Positions 48,469 to 61,771 of a DNA stretch of 64,000 bases are shown one piece after another; position 1 is the stretch's first letter; each line of letters opens with the position of its first letter. The notes beneath the pieces were generated by a model that had not been told where the DNA came from, did no database searches, and saw nothing but the letters and a program-made list of their open reading frames with translations. Source of the stretch: Eucommia ulmoides. Lineage: Eukaryota > Streptophyta > Magnoliopsida > Garryales > Eucommiaceae. Where the stretch lies: the NCBI GenBank assembly GCA_016647705.1, contig CM028334.1, positions 5,084,046 through 5,148,045 on the forward strand, written 5' to 3'. The translations under genes were made by a program, and so were the position numbers.

Positions 48469-49863
48469 CTAGACTATGCGAGTGACTTGATACGGCTCTT
48501 CCCATGTCTGAGCTAACTTGCCGAAGGTTTGATCTTTGGTGGCCAAGGTTACTTTTTTGAGGACGAGGTCACCAATGTCGAATGACTGAGGACAGACCCT
48601 TCTATCGTAATACCTAGCCGCTGTTTGTTGATAGGCTGTTTGCCGCACTCGAGCACGTTCTATTTTTTCCTCAAGAAGATCAAGGTTAAGGGCCAAAGAT
48701 GTGTTATTCTCATTCGGGCTGAAGATCATTATCGTCCTAGGTGAGGGCATGCCGATCTCGACAGGAATTACGGCCTCGGATCTGACGAACATCGCGAAGG
48801 GAGTCTCCTCTGTAGGGGTCCTTGTCGTGGTCAGATATGCTCAGAGAATGGGATACACGTCTTTAACCCATCTTTTCTTTGACTTGTCTAGCTCATCTTG
48901 AGCCCGTGCAGGATTATTCGGTTAGTGACTTTCACTTGCCCATTGGCTTGAGGATGTCTCAGGGAGGCAAAGTAGGTTTGGATCCCCAGGCTGGCTCAGA
49001 ACTCCGTGAAGAGGTCATTATTGAATTGCTTCCCGTTGTCAAAGATTGCCTTCGGGATACCAAAACGACAGACTATGTTTTTTCTAAATGAAGTATCTAA
49101 TCTTCTTATTCGTGATTCGCGCTAAGGGCTTGGCCTCTACCCATTTTGTAAAATAGTTGATTGCGATAATAAGGAATTTTCTCTGCCCAGTTTTTTGGGA
49201 GAATGGCCCCAGAAGATCAATCCTCCACTGGGTAAAGGGCCAAGGACTCGTCATGGGGACGAGGATAGTGGGGGCCAGCTGAGGATGAAAGGAAAACTTC
49301 TGACATTTGTCACTCTTTTTGTAAACTCCATGGAGTCTTTATTCATTTTCGGCCAGAAGTACCCATGGATGATAAGCTTGTGTAACATGGATCTCCCCCT
49401 TGAGTGGTTTGCTTCATACTCCTTCGTAGACCTCTCTCATCAAGTAATCGGGCTCCTTCGGCCTTAGCCATCAAGAATATAGGCTCGAAAAATATTTTTG
49501 GTACAACACCCCATTGATGAGGGTGTACCTTGCAGCCATGTAACGCATCCTTCTGTCCTCTACTCGGTTAGATGAAAGGGTTCCATGCTGAAGATAATCC
49601 TTGATCGGATCCATCCAGGTCAACCCGTCGACAAAGGCACATATGGTGGACTCTTGGTCAGACACAACTGTACTTGGCCCGTCTAAGTACTCAACGGGGA
49701 AACTCCTCTTCAAGGTGAATTCTACCTTGGATGCTAGGTTGGCTAGAGCGTTAGTGTGTTTGTTCTCTTCTCGAGGGATTTGGCTCACCTGGATATTTTT
49801 GAAGATTTCCATTAGTGCTTTTACTTTCTTGAGATATGTAGTCATACTCGAATCATTCGCCAT
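48469..49863 (-). pseudogene. TAT-2 integrase remains and RNase H linker
   Basis: Open stretches at 49863-49471 (VSQIPREENKHTNALANLAS, then YTLINGVLYQKYFS) and 48792-48469 (SEAVIPVEIGMPSPRT, YYDRRVCPQSFDIGDLVLKK, GKLAQTWEEPYQV) are the two ends of a Tat integrase region. The core lies between. Broken. Confidence 0.75.
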
Positions 49864-49869
49864 GTATTC

Positions 49870-51520
49870 CCCATTGACTTAGTTTACAATAAGTTGTGAG
49901 TCACAGAAGACTCTAAGACTTTTGACATTGAATTCCCTTACTAGTCGAAGTCCAGCAAGAAGGGGTTCATATTCAGCTTTATTGTTAGTGGCCCATAACC
50001 TCAATGTGAGGGCATATTCCATTTTCTCTCGGTCCGGGGCTACCAAGACCATACCGGTCCCACACCCTCCCACGTTGAAAGAACCATCTCTCAAGAGTTG
50101 TCATATGTCTGAGCCAAAATCATTATTTGATTCGAGTTGGGACGAGGTCCCCTCTGAGGTAAGTACATTTACCGAACTAGGCTTGGTCTTCTGCCGAGCA
50201 AGGTCTTGGCTATTCGCGCTAGGATCTTCCAGAAAGGTCAGCTCGGCTATAAAGTCAACTAAGACCTGTCCCTTGATGGTTGTCCTGGGCCGGTAATCCA
50301 TGTAGAATTGGCCGAGCTTGAGACTGTACTTTATGAGTCGCCTTGAGACATCTGGGGAGTGAATAACTTATCTCAAAGGTTAATCAGTCAGGATGACAAT
50401 CACGTGTGCTTGGAAGTATTGCCTTAACTTCCTTGATGCGATTAGAAGGGCATAAGATAACTTCTCAAACCTTTGGTACCTTGTATCGTTGTTGGTAAGT
50501 ACCTTGCTGGAGTAATATACTGGGCTTTGAATTCCATCCTCTTCCCGGACAAGGGCAACACTCACGACCATGTCGGACGTGGCGATATATTAGAACAATT
50601 CTTCTTTATCCTTTGTAGTGCTCAGCAGTGGCGCCGAGGAGAGGTACGCCTTAAGCTCTTGAAAGGAAGCTTTACACTCTATTGTCTACTCAAAGGTTTT
50701 GTTGCCCTGCAGAACCTTGAAGAAAGGGAGGCAATTCTCTGAGGAACGCGAAATGAAGCGGTTCAGGGTGGCCAGCCTCCAAGTGAGCATTTGGACTTCC
50801 TTCTTCGTCTAGGGTGAGGCCATTCCGAGAATAACACTTATATGATTGGGGTTGGTGTCAATGCCGCGTTGGGACACCATGTAGCCTAAGAACTTTCCCA
50901 CTAAGACTCCAAAAACACTTGGTAGAGTTCAACTTCATACGATAGGCTCAGAGCTTGTCAAAGCAGTTCTGGAGATGGGCAAGGTGGTCAGATGCTTTAG
51001 TTCTCTTCACGAGTATATCATCTATGTAGACTTCCATCGTTGAGTCGATCTCCTCCTTGAACATCTTGTTCACAATTCTTTGATAGGTTGCCCCAGTATT
51101 ATGAAGGCCAAAGGGCATGACCTTGTAGCAGTAGGTGCATATGTCCGTGATGAACGAGGTCTTACTCTTCTCCGAAAGAAACATTGGTATTTGGTTATAC
51201 CCGGTGTAAGTATCCAGGAAGCTGAGGAGTTTGTGCCATGTTGTGGCGTCAATGACCAAGTCTATTCTCGACAATAGAAAGAAATCCTTGGGGCACGCCT
51301 TTTTTAGATCCTTGAAGTCCACACAGAGACATGATTTATTCCTGGTATTGGGAACGAGGACGGCGTTGGAGAGCCAATCAGGGAACTTGACTTCCTCCAC
51401 CACTACTGACTTTACCAACTTATCAATTTCTTGTTTGATAATCTTTTAAAGCTTTGGGTGGAATTTTCTTCTCTTCTGCCTCACGGGGGGATGATGGGGA
51501 TTGGGGTGGAGATGGCACAT
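49870..51520 (-). pseudogene. TAT-2 reverse transcriptase and double RNase H remains
   Basis: 51418-50948 reads as RT (LCVDFKDLKKACPKD, GATYQRIVNKMF, YIDDILVKRT). 50571-50380 is RNase H with YYSSKVLTNNDTRYQRFEKLSYAL. 50301-49879 is a second RNase H-like domain (DGSFNVGGCGTGMVL, NNKAEYEPLLAGL, CDSQLIVN). The pair is the Tat-lineage hallmark. Broken. Confidence 0.8.
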
Positions 51521-52048
51521 AGCTACACTTGGATCAATCCCAGGAAATTCGTCATGAGACAGGCAAACACGTCGTAGTTTTTTCTAAAGAGATCGGTGAG
51601 CTCTTTTCGCTGCGTCGTGCTGAGCTTGGCACCTATCTTGACAGTTCTCCTCTCGATGGTTGGGTGAATGGGCACCTCCAACAACTCTTCCTAGGGCCGA
51701 GGACGAGGCTCCTCATCTCAGGGGTCGTCTATCGGCACGGTCCTTGGCTTAGATAAGGCTATGAGCTCAACCTCTCTATTCTCGGGCCTGACCATTGATT
51801 GCTATTTTTTTTTTGAGCACCTTCTCGGCGCATGCCCTGGCTATCTCCTGATTCCCTCTCACTTCTCCCACCTATTCCTCTGTAAGGAACTTCATCATTT
51901 GATGGTAGAGGAAATGCACGGCCTTCAGGGTAGCTAAAGTTGGTTGTCCTATGATTGCGTTGTAAGGTGAAGGCCTGTCCACGATGAGGAACTTGGCCCA
52001 CACTGTGGCTGATTTGGGTTTCGCTCCAACCGTGATGGGCAGGGAGGT

Positions 52049-52450
52049 TCAGCTTATTGAACTGATGACGTCCCCACTGAAGTCAACAAGGGGAGAGGTA
52101 GTGGGTTGAACAGAGATTGAGTTCCCTTTCATCTTGTTAAATGCCCATTCGAAGAAAATATCCACAGAGCTTCCTCCATCGACCAAAATCCTTCCCACCT
52201 TGTAGTGGTTGATCAGGGCTGATATTACTAGGGCGTCATCGTGAGGAGCATTCACTCTTCTAAGGTCGGCCTCACTGAAGGAGATGATGTTGTGCGTGGC
52301 AACGTCAACTATGATTACCTCGTACACATCCTCGTCGGAATTCCTCTTCACTTTACCCTTGTATCTCTTTCGAGAAGAGGTCGTCTCCCCTCCGAGGCTG
52401 AGACTGCCATGGATCATGTTTATCTCGTCTTCCACATGCTAGTCATCATC
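52049..52450 (-). pseudogene. TAT-2 aspartic protease remains
   Basis: The 128-codon stretch contains PHDDALVISALINHYKVGRI followed by LVDGGSSVDI, the usual Tat retroviral-type protease active-site block. Part of the broken polyprotein. Confidence 0.7.
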
Positions 52451-53221
52451 GTTTTCTTTCATTTCGCTTATAGGCGGAGGTCGACTGTAGTTTTCTTTTC
52501 TCCGCTGCCCCTTGTGCTCATCTCGGCGATCGCTCTCCCCGGACCCTCAGTTCTCTCTAAGGACGTAGTGTCCGAGATAACTCCTTTTTATAAGAGCCTC
52601 TATTTCTTCTCAGAGCTGGAAACAATCCTCCGTCGAGTGACCTCGATCACTGTAGAATTCGCAATATTTACTGATGGATTTTCCCATGGGTTTTCCCCTT
52701 GGGGGAGGAGCAGGAGAGAAGAATTCTCTTTCAGAATTTTTAGCGAAAATGGTCACAATAGACGCTATCAAGAGAATAAACCCTTGTCGAATCCCTGGGG
52801 ATGGAAGAGGGCTCCAATCTATGGGAAGGGGTCCCAACCGCCCCTCAACTTGTAGTCTGAGCGAACCCTGAGCCCTGCTCAACATTTTCTTTACTTGGCC
52901 TTTCTTTTTTAGACCCATTCTCATTCTTTTTTCATGGTGTCCCTGAGATCTGCTTCGTAAAAACTTGTGCCTCTATCCAGGATGGAACTTAGGTTGGGCG
53001 CAGGTCATGAACACAAGTCATAAGATAGCCTCCGATGCCTCAGCCCGTCAATGAAAGCGTTTAGGGCCACGGCATCCGGGGGGCCCTCGCAGTAGAGGCT
53101 CTCCCTGTGGAATCTGTCCACATAATTACCAAAATTCTCTCTAATCTTTTGTTGGAGAGCAAGGACATGGGTAGCTGTCTTAGGCCTACGCCGGGAATAA
53201 CTGAACCGGGCCAAGAAGAGC

Positions 53222-54607
53222 TCATAGGTGTAAATTATCTATCTATTTCCAAACTGAATATTGTTAGTTTTTTAGTACGTTTATTACATTTTTATGTGTT
53301 TTTCTTTAAATCAGGTGTTGGAGGTGAAAATGCATGAAAACGGATCAATAACGATGAAATCGGATCAAGAACGGTGGAAAAACAAACATGAAGGCAATAT
53401 TCATAACAGCAGCCCACTGCAGCGGCGGTGAATATGTAGAGAGAGTCTCATAGTTTCTGTAAACTCACTGCCATGGTGGTGAAACTACAGAGAAGTCCCT
53501 GATCTCACCACCTTCTCTACCGCTGCGGCGAACACTGTACCGACATGCCCACCGCCCCGGCGGTGAATCCCAACGCCACGGCGATCACCTCTGCACAGAT
53601 TTAGATATTTATTTAGATATTTTTTGCTCCCTATTTTTTCTCCTCCCCTTTCCGCTGGCCAAGAGACCTCCATAGACTAGAGGATGATATTTTGAGAGAA
53701 ATTTTGGGGAGCTCAAGCAAATCCTAAGGAGAAGAACACATTGCAACGAAGGAGAAGTGATCTTGGAACATTCTTAGCGATAAATCTTTAGACTACGGCT
53801 AGTTTCTCTCGTTTCTCTCTTCATCTCTTAACTTAGGATTATTGTTTGAGCATGTTTAGCTCGTTTTACATTGTATATACGGTTATGGCCGTTAGCTAAA
53901 CATGGATTGTCTTAGGGATTAACAATATATTTATGAAAATGTAGTTTTGTTTGAGTTTGTGTTTCTTTAATGGATATTCTTCGTATTTTGATTGTGTTTA
54001 TCGGTTTCCATGATATTATGTTTGTTTAGATAATTAGATAATACAGGGTTTGACACTCGGAAGAGGTAACTCCAGATTTGGACTAGGTTAAACACAACAT
54101 GACAATCCAATAACCCGGGAGGGAGTTGGAGAGTGTGCAATCAATGACGTTGGGGCGAGACTCACGTGACCTAGTGTCGTTAACATGTTGAGAGGGACTT
54201 CTCCGTTGACGCGAAATAACATATTCACTCGTCTTACACTCAGGAGAGGTGGCGAGTGAGTTTACTAATCGAGATTGTCAGATAAGTTGAACGCCGTTAA
54301 CGTAAACTAAAACGAAATCAAACACATTTAAGTAAATGAAGTTAATCCCTAGGTAATCTACTTCCCTTAACCGTCTCATATTAATATTAGTATAGTTAAT
54401 TTAATTAGATTTATTAACTTAGTATTAGTATTAATTAATTAAACTATATTTTTTTACCGCCTATATAAAGTTAGGTTATGATAAACACGGTACTCGATAA
54501 TAATCTCAACCAATCCCTATAGACACCATACCTCTACTCTCTCCATCTTTACTAAAACTTTACCCGTACACTTGCGGTGAAAGTAGCAATGTATTTACGC
54601 TCTACCA
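53222..54607 (+). mobile_element. Solo LTR of the ATH-1 family inside TAT-2 gag
   Basis: 1386 bases starting TCATAGGTGT and ending CTCTACCA, in the same family as 45586-46631 but on the + strand. The flanks AGAGC and AGAGT are a 5-bp duplication with one change. Gag reading stops and resumes at its edges. A single LTR with a duplication is the usual product of recombination between two LTRs. Confidence 0.75.
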
Positions 54608-54757
54608 AGAGTTGTTCAAGCTGAGTAAAAGTTGAGATCGAGGCTGGGGTCAAGTCCCAAAACCAAGTACGGGCCATTCCGGCTAGGGTGAGAGAAAATG
54701 ATTTGCACCTCACTGCCGTAGAGGCTGTTGATCCCAAGATTTTGATGGACAATTAAG

Positions 54758-56982
54758 TGTTGATATTTTTGGTGAAACTAACAAATTTATTGAGTGTTTC
54801 AGTATAAAAGTTTCATTATTGATGTTATCGTGAAGTAATTGCTAAGGATGCAAAGAGACAGACATTAAGAGATCGAAAATTCTGAAGAATCTAGGTGAAA
54901 ACAACTCAAGTCATATTTTACTCGTAATGTATTCCAATTAGGATCACACACGACACAAAAATGATTTATATTTATATGTGTTTTTATTAGGATCTTAATT
55001 AGTTCACATATTTGCTCCAATATGAAATTGAAAAAGAAAAATTGACCTAAAAAAGATTAGTGTTTAAAATTGATTAATTGTGTCAATTAAGTTAACCGAG
55101 AAAAGAAATCGGTTAAAGGGTAAAAAATGTTGAAGATTGGAGTTGAAATATAATTGAGAAGGAATGATCCAACACTGATCGGTCAACCGATCATAAGAGG
55201 ATCGGTCAACCAATGGGTAATGGCTGAGAATTGGAGAAATCTCTGAATCGATTGGTCAACCAACCAAGATAGATCGATCAACCGATGGCTGAAAAGTGAA
55301 CTCTCTAAATCGATCAGTCAACCAACCAAGGCCGAAAATGGCCTGGAGAACATCCTGAATCGATTGGTCAACTGACCAGTGTATGAAAATGGCTTGGGAT
55401 ACAGCCTGAAACAATCGGTCGACCAATGGTTCATTAGTCGGTCAACCGACTGGGCAGTTTTAGTGTTTGAGGGTTTTCGGGATTTGATCCAAAACTAGTC
55501 GCTACTAGTCATTTTTTGGCTGATATCTTGGAGATATTCTGGGGATTTGAACATATTATAGATATATCATTCATACTTACATATCCCTATAGATATGGTA
55601 CACTTATTTTAAGTATTTCTCAATTTAGTCTATTTAATACTTCCTATCCTTTTGATTTGAGAATGTGAAATAATTTGAGAACTAAATTGAATGATTTAAA
55701 ATCCATATTTAAGTGAATTGAACCAGGATTGGGTAATATTGATATATGGGGTCTATATGAGCATTTAAATGTTATAACTTGTGGGAATTAGCTGTTAGAT
55801 GGCCTGTTTCAAATCTGTTTAAATAGACAAGCGTTTTTCACATATCAATACATCATTCTATCAAGAACTTTTAGTTCGTATGCTTTCTAAGAGTTTTTAT
55901 TTTGAGATTATATCGAGAGATTATTGTGAGTTAATTTTTTAGAAAAGTTCTTGAGAATATGTGCTGATTATTTTGGCGTCACCGATCTAAGTTTTGTTGC
56001 GATTCAATTTTCATTCTTTCGGTGATATACTGGTGAGATTGTTCCAAGATTTATTCTTTATTGTGATTATATATTATTCTGTTTGCTTGGATTTTAGATC
56101 TTGTGAAATCATGTTTAAACCTTAAAGTGCATAAAAATTATTTTAAAACGATTTTTGTGTAATTTGATTACGTGTTTGATTCTGTGCTACCCGCTTATTT
56201 TATAATCTGATTTTAAATTCCTCACTTAATTCTATCACTAGTATTTATTGGGACATTAATTGAGTTTAAATTGATTTTGAGTTGGTAGAATCTCTGAGTG
56301 GGAAAAAACTTATCGATTTTTGTAATTGGTGAATTTTGTGCAGATTAGATATTATTGGGAGTATCTAGTTAGGGATAGCTGGGTTTCAATATCTTCTTGT
56401 AAATAGATTGAGGTATAATCTTTACTTAGAGTATAAAAAAGTTAGGTTACTCTTTTCCGTGAAAAGAGATATGCGTGATTCTTTCTGATTAGAATTAATT
56501 GAGTGTGATTTGTAACGGTTCCATCCTTACTGGTAAAAAAGATACTTGTAATGTTTTTGGTAAGGTTTGATTCTTAGCCTAAGTATAAAATAATTAGGTT
56601 AATCTTTAGCCTATTAAAAAGATAGAGGTTCTTCTTTAGCTTGTGAAAATGGAATTGTAAAGGTTGATTCTGAGTCTGTAAAAGAATTATTGTGCAAAGG
56701 TTTGGTTCCTACCTGTTTAAAGGAATCTTAGTGGTTTAGTGGGTGCGACTCTCCGTGGGGCTCAAAAAACTTGATTAACCAAGAGTAGCATGGTAAACCA
56801 GTATACATCGTGGTGTATTACATTGTTAATTTTCTTCATTTCTTATTGTTTTGGTGTATATCTAGTTATCGGTTGCTATATAAAGATAATAATTAATTTA
56901 AGATTAAATTGATTATTTGAAATTTTAAGTGTTGAAAGGAAACAATTTGTTTTAATTTTTATAACTACTCAATTCACCCCCC
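54758..56982 (+). mobile_element. Sirevirus-like (Ty1/copia) solo LTR inside TAT-2 gag
   Basis: It starts TGTTGATATTTTTGGTG and ends in CTACTCAATTCACCCCCC, a style typical of Sirevirus-type LTRs. About 2.2 kb, with no coding domain. It interrupts gag between 57010 and 54752. It carries about eight degenerate copies of GGTCAACCGA (55179-55455). The exact right end and target duplication are unclear. Confidence 0.6.
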
Positions 56983-57967
56983 TTGGGTAGATCACTGGGC
57001 CAATAAAGGTTATATGCATATCCATGAATGAGATAAAAATGGAGAGGGATCGACGGGGTCGGTAGTCCCATTGTATGGAGCCTTCGGTGGCATGGAAAAC
57101 CTATACAAAAGCACCTCGTCCGTGATTTCATCAATAAATGGGGGCATTACGCATGAGGGGAGCCCAGTTTCTCCCCCAGGGCCCCGTATCTGCAAGAATG
57201 TTGCCTCTATTTCAACAATGCGTCTCTTTAAGGCTACTTTGCTCTTGGAGGGTGCTGCGACCTGGCTGGTGGCCATTCTAGATCTTTGTCTTTTGGCTGG
57301 AGAGGAGTAAGAGTCCACCTCCCGAGCACGGCAGACCCTGCGCTCAGAATGAGCGACTTAGCTATGCTCCCTTCCCGTTCAGGGCTCACGACGATCCTTT
57401 GTCTGGCGACCCTATGTGGATAGCAACGAGGAATCCGAAACAGCTGGTGGAGCTAGGTCTTGCTCCCGTATCGGTTAGTTACGGGGACGGGGCTAATCTC
57501 TTGGGGCATGCCCATTCGATTGGATTACACGATCCGACTCTTGGGGACGCTCATCTCTCCCTGCATTCTGGATAAGCGGTCCCCCTTGAGCCATAGCCGG
57601 TGGTAGGCGAGAGAAGAAGACTTGGAAGTAAAACTGAAACTCGCCTAGTCGGTGTTCTAGGTTGTCAATTCGCAATGCATCCGCAGCTCCAGAAGTTTGG
57701 CCAACGAAGACGCCTGAGGGCGGAGCTGACGGGCCTACCTGGCCCGTGGAGAGTATGTTTTCCTCTTCAATCGAGATGGGGACTGAAGCCCTAGCATCCG
57801 GTCCAGGGACTCTTGACATCTCTCTAGTCGAGTTGTTATTCAACGCATTGTTCTGATCTCTTGGTCGTATAGTATGACCAGACTTTGTGATTATCAAACC
57901 TTAGCCGAGCTAGGAGTTGATGATTGGAGGAAGGCTTTTAGCGCGCTTCCCCTAGACAGCAGCAAAG

Positions 57968-58838
57968 TGTTGATGTCAAATCTTGGTCAACACTAATGGT
58001 ATGGTCTGGTCAAGGTATTTTGGTCTTTTTTTGTGATGAGGCGAGATTGGAGTAGTCCGAGATGAGTCCTGACCTGTTGGTGATCCAAAAAATCTCACTA
58101 TCCGAGAAAGGTATTCGTCCGTCCTAGGTTGGGCTCCAAGCTGTCACCTGCACAAAAGATTTGCTAGGATGGGCTCGGCGTGTCCCTTCTAGTGTGAGAG
58201 TAAGAGCTCAGGGGAAAATGATAAAATGCTTAGTATATTCAGAAAGCAAGTATACGCCACCTTTTTACTACACTACCACCTTTCCTTATATAGGCAGTGG
58301 GCTGATTAGCATTTGGAGGATTAGAGGTCTAAGCAGGGATTAACATCTTGATCTGGGCATATAGGGAGATTAAATCGGTGGGCCTTGACTTTTTGGCCTT
58401 CTTGTTGGGGCCCATGGGTGGTGAGTGTACGCAAGCGGACAGATGACCCACCGTGTAGAGAGTTCTTTTCCCTACCCTTCTTGGATAGCTGGAGATTGGC
58501 AGATGATGTTTTTGTGGAGGAGCTTGTAAAGTTGAATCTTGAGATGGGGAGCGTTGGCCTGAGAACATGGCCGAGATGGAGAATGGCTTCCCTAGCCCGA
58601 CGGAGGCTCTTTCCGGAGGTAAGCATGGACGATCTCCTGGGATGACCGGCCCGTACTGAGTCGTGCCTCTGGTCGGCGGAGTCTCTACACTTGACATTAA
58701 TAAGAATGAGCCTCGCTGAGAGATTATAAACACGTGACAGTCTTCTATTAAGTGTTTGGGGACACATCATAGTCCATTCATTATAGTAATTTTTCATGAA
58801 ATTTTTACTCAAGGTGCTCCAAATGGGGCCAGTCAACA
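57968..58838 (-). repeat. TAT-2 5' LTR
   Basis: 871 bases with TGTTGA...TCAACA ends. A TATATAAGG box (58292-58284 on -) is a likely LTR promoter. A primer-site-like stretch follows on - from 57967 (TTTGCTGCTGTCTAGGGGAA). No partner LTR was found. Confidence 0.65.
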
Positions 58839-58887
58839 TAACAAGATTTGACTAAGGGCTTAAAGGTCAATTGGACATGTTTTACAA

Positions 58888-59125
58888 ATCGACGGCGTTT
58901 AGTATTGAAGGCCCAATTTGAATTCCATAATTTTGACTCTACTGTTATTGAGGCTTAATTAGTCAACACATGTTTATAGGTCCCACTCCCACATATGTAT
59001 TAATTAAAATTTTATTTAATTTAAAAATTATGAATTTAAAATATTATTAATTAATTAAGTTAAATTATCTAAACGGTATCGTGTGGATTCCACAAAATAA
59101 TTAAAATAATAAATACAAATGCTAA
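58888..59125 (+). repeat. 240-bp direct repeat, copy 1
   Basis: Matches 63665-63912 in order and orientation (AAGGCCCAA, CATAATTTTGACT, ATTGAGGCTT, TTAGTCAACAC, GTGTGGATTC, ACAAAATAATTAA). It contains a GGCCCAAT site II-like motif. Confidence 0.75.
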
Positions 59126-59129
59126 GTTT

Positions 59130-61055
59130 GGCTGAAAAAGAGGATGAATGAGAAAATGAAGAAAAAAAATAGGATGGAAAATGCAAAGAGAAGGGGGCTT
59201 GTTTGGTATGGAGGATACCAGGAAGAAAAAAAAAATATTATTTTCTGAGAAAAAAATTATCCTCACTAATTTGGGAGGAAAGTGGAGGATCCCAAAGTTT
59301 ATAACTAAGTAAATATATATCTTGTTTCCCTTTTAGAAAGTCTAGAGTTCAATCATGTCTGCCAATATATTTATCAAAAAAAGGGTGGAAAGTAGAGGAA
59401 AAAAGAAAGGGAATTTTGTAAAAAGTACTTAGAATTACAATTATACCATTAATAATATAAATTAAAATTTATTTTAATTAAATGAAGGTAAAATAGTAAA
59501 TTAGATGAGTGAATTGTTTTCCTTCTTATTTTTCTTTTTTAACCAAATATGAAAACTTAGAAAAAAAAAAAAATAACATTAAAAAAATAATAATATTTCT
59601 TTCACGATGGATAAAAATTTCAATCAGACAACATTAGAAAAATAATTATATCTCTTCTTCTGTTACACTCTTCCAATCAAACAATATTACAAAAAAAAAA
59701 TATTTCTTTCACAATGGATAAAAAAAAAAAAAATCTTTTATTTTTCTTTTCTCTCCACTTTATATACCTTAGACCTTTCTTAATATTTTTATTATTTAGT
59801 CCTCAAAAGTAGTAGATTTTTTTTTAAAAAAATTATCAATAGTTAAGTACAAGTTTCTAGTGCTCAGATAAGATAACACGCGTTAAATAATCATCAAATT
59901 TTCTTAGATTATTTTTCTTATATGTTATCTAATTTACGATTAATACCACTCTTTTTAAAACACGGTCAAACGTTATTAATGACCCACAAAAAATAAACAT
60001 CAACAAAAAAAGCTTATTTTGTGAATGTTCACAATTAATTAAATTTACGAAAATTATACTATGTTAGTCTTCTTTTCATTATTTTCATTATGATATCCAT
60101 ATTGATTATTTTTTAAGAAAAAAAATTCAAAAGTGAACATTCATTAAAAAAGATCAACATGACTTCCTTAATAACTTTCCAATTATGAAAATAAACACCA
60201 CCAAATAAACTTTATTGTGAGCATTCACAATAAATTAAGGGGAAAATAACCACCCAAATCTATTTTTGGACACAAATTACCAATCAATACCTATTAATTA
60301 CAAATTAACGAAATAATCACGTTGACTTGATTTTTTGAACATATAATTCCATTTTAAAAAATTTTGAGATTTTGCATGACAAAAATGTTCACCACTAATT
60401 TTCGAGATTGACATTGATTAAAAAAATTATTAAGTTTAATTCAAATAAAACAGATACCCTAAATAAAGGTAGTGGAGATATTCCCCAAAATATTTGTTTT
60501 GAAAAAAAATACATTTATAATAATTATACTAAAAACTCTTACAAGTAATCATACAATAAATCATTTTTGTTTTGTTCTTTATATGATTAAATTACACAAC
60601 TACGATCTTATGTTTTAATGTTTCGAAATGACAATTCAATCACATTTTTTGCATGAAAGAATTATAATTTATGTTGAATTAAACATATTAAGTTATTTAT
60701 GAAATTTGAAATTAGACATTTACGATTGCGTTGAATTTAATAATCTGCGTTGAATTTAACATGGTTAGTTAATTATGAAAGTTTATTGGGATTCAAAAAT
60801 TGTGTTTAATTCAACACGCGTAAAATTGTCGTATTTTGTTGAATACAAAACCAATGACATGATGGGGGGACATAATGTTGTATTTAATATGATAATATTA
60901 TGTTTCGTTTCACATGTTCATTACGTTTCGGTGTTATATTTAACATAATCATAATCCAAACAAATACAAAACTTACATCAATGTGAGTTAATGTATTTAT
61001 AATTAAATGATTGAAATCTATTTCATGTCTCTAATAGATTTTAATCCTATTTATG

Positions 61056-61058
<3 letters not shown>
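59130..61058. other. AT-rich intergenic stretch
   Basis: No gene is seen. Repeated phrases ATATTTCTTTCAC and ATGGATAAAAA occur near 59595 and 59700, with long A and T runs. Confidence 0.45.

Positions 61059-61098
<40 letters not shown>
61059..61098. repeat. (AT)n microsatellite, about 40 bp
   Basis: An uninterrupted AT run. Confidence 0.95.
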
Positions 61099-61103
<5 letters not shown>

Positions 61104-61771
61104 CCTCTTATTTATAAGTAGAATTCTAGTCTTCGAGAAGTTGGTATTAAATGGCAAATTGGACCATGAAAAAGTCTTATGATCTCAGTAGTGGGCCAGA
61201 AGAAGCCACATTTTCTTCAGTTTTTTTTTATTTTTATTTTTTATTCACGAGTGTCCCCTTACCCACACAAGGTGAAAGATTAGCTCGTACGGAGTGCGTA
61301 GTTATCCTTCCCAACAAGTGTTTTTCCACAGGTACAAACTCATGATTTTATAGAGACCCCTCAACTCTTTGTCTTTAGATAACATAGCCCACTTCAACTA
61401 ATTGGATTTTGAGTTTAAATGGCTAATTGGCTACTGTAGACTTGTTTTGTGACATTTAGATTCACACATAGCTTGCAAAAATTGTGTATAAAATGATTTA
61501 TCAACAATTTTGTTGATTATATAGTGTGTCCCGCTCATAAATGGAGAAAGTCGGATTGACTCGTGGAGCTTTCACATGGATCTTAGAGTTTCATGAACAA
61601 CCACAATGTGAATGGATATGGTTCTTGATTTCGAGGTTCATGTCTATTTGATTGACATCTATTGGAAATTACATAACTTTTAGGTTTTTCTCTATAAATA
61701 GACATTGATAACTCTTAATTTTCTAATTTCATTGAATTATAAAAAATTTGATTAGCCTTGGTAAGTGATTA
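61099..61771. other. Intergenic stretch
   Basis: No gene is recognised. A TATAAATAG-like box at about 61692 with upstream ordinary AT content could be part of an old LTR or promoter. Confidence 0.35.

Larger units (their letters stand above)
52550..57897 (-). pseudogene. TAT-2 gag remains, split by two insertions
   Basis: From right to left: 57897-57493 (N-terminal linker), 57318-57010 (PFIDEITDEVLLYRFSMPPKAPYNGTTDPVDP), 54752-54608 (CKSFSLTLAGMARTWFWDLTPASISTFTQLEQL), 53214-53005 (ARFSYSRRRPKTATHVLALQQ) and 52924-52610 (YCEFYSDRGHSTEDCFQL). These are successive parts of one plant Tat gag. Broken. Confidence 0.75.
46632..58838 (-). mobile_element. TAT-2: large broken Tat-lineage gypsy element
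   Basis: From right to left on the - strand: 5' LTR 57968-58838, primer-site-like stretch, gag, protease, RT, RNase H, second RNase H, integrase, and a 3' region reaching 46632. A matching 3' LTR is not found in the window. Gag is interrupted by two later insertions (54758-56982 and 53222-54607). The coding part carries many breaks, well over ten. It is older than everything nested in it. Confidence 0.8.
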
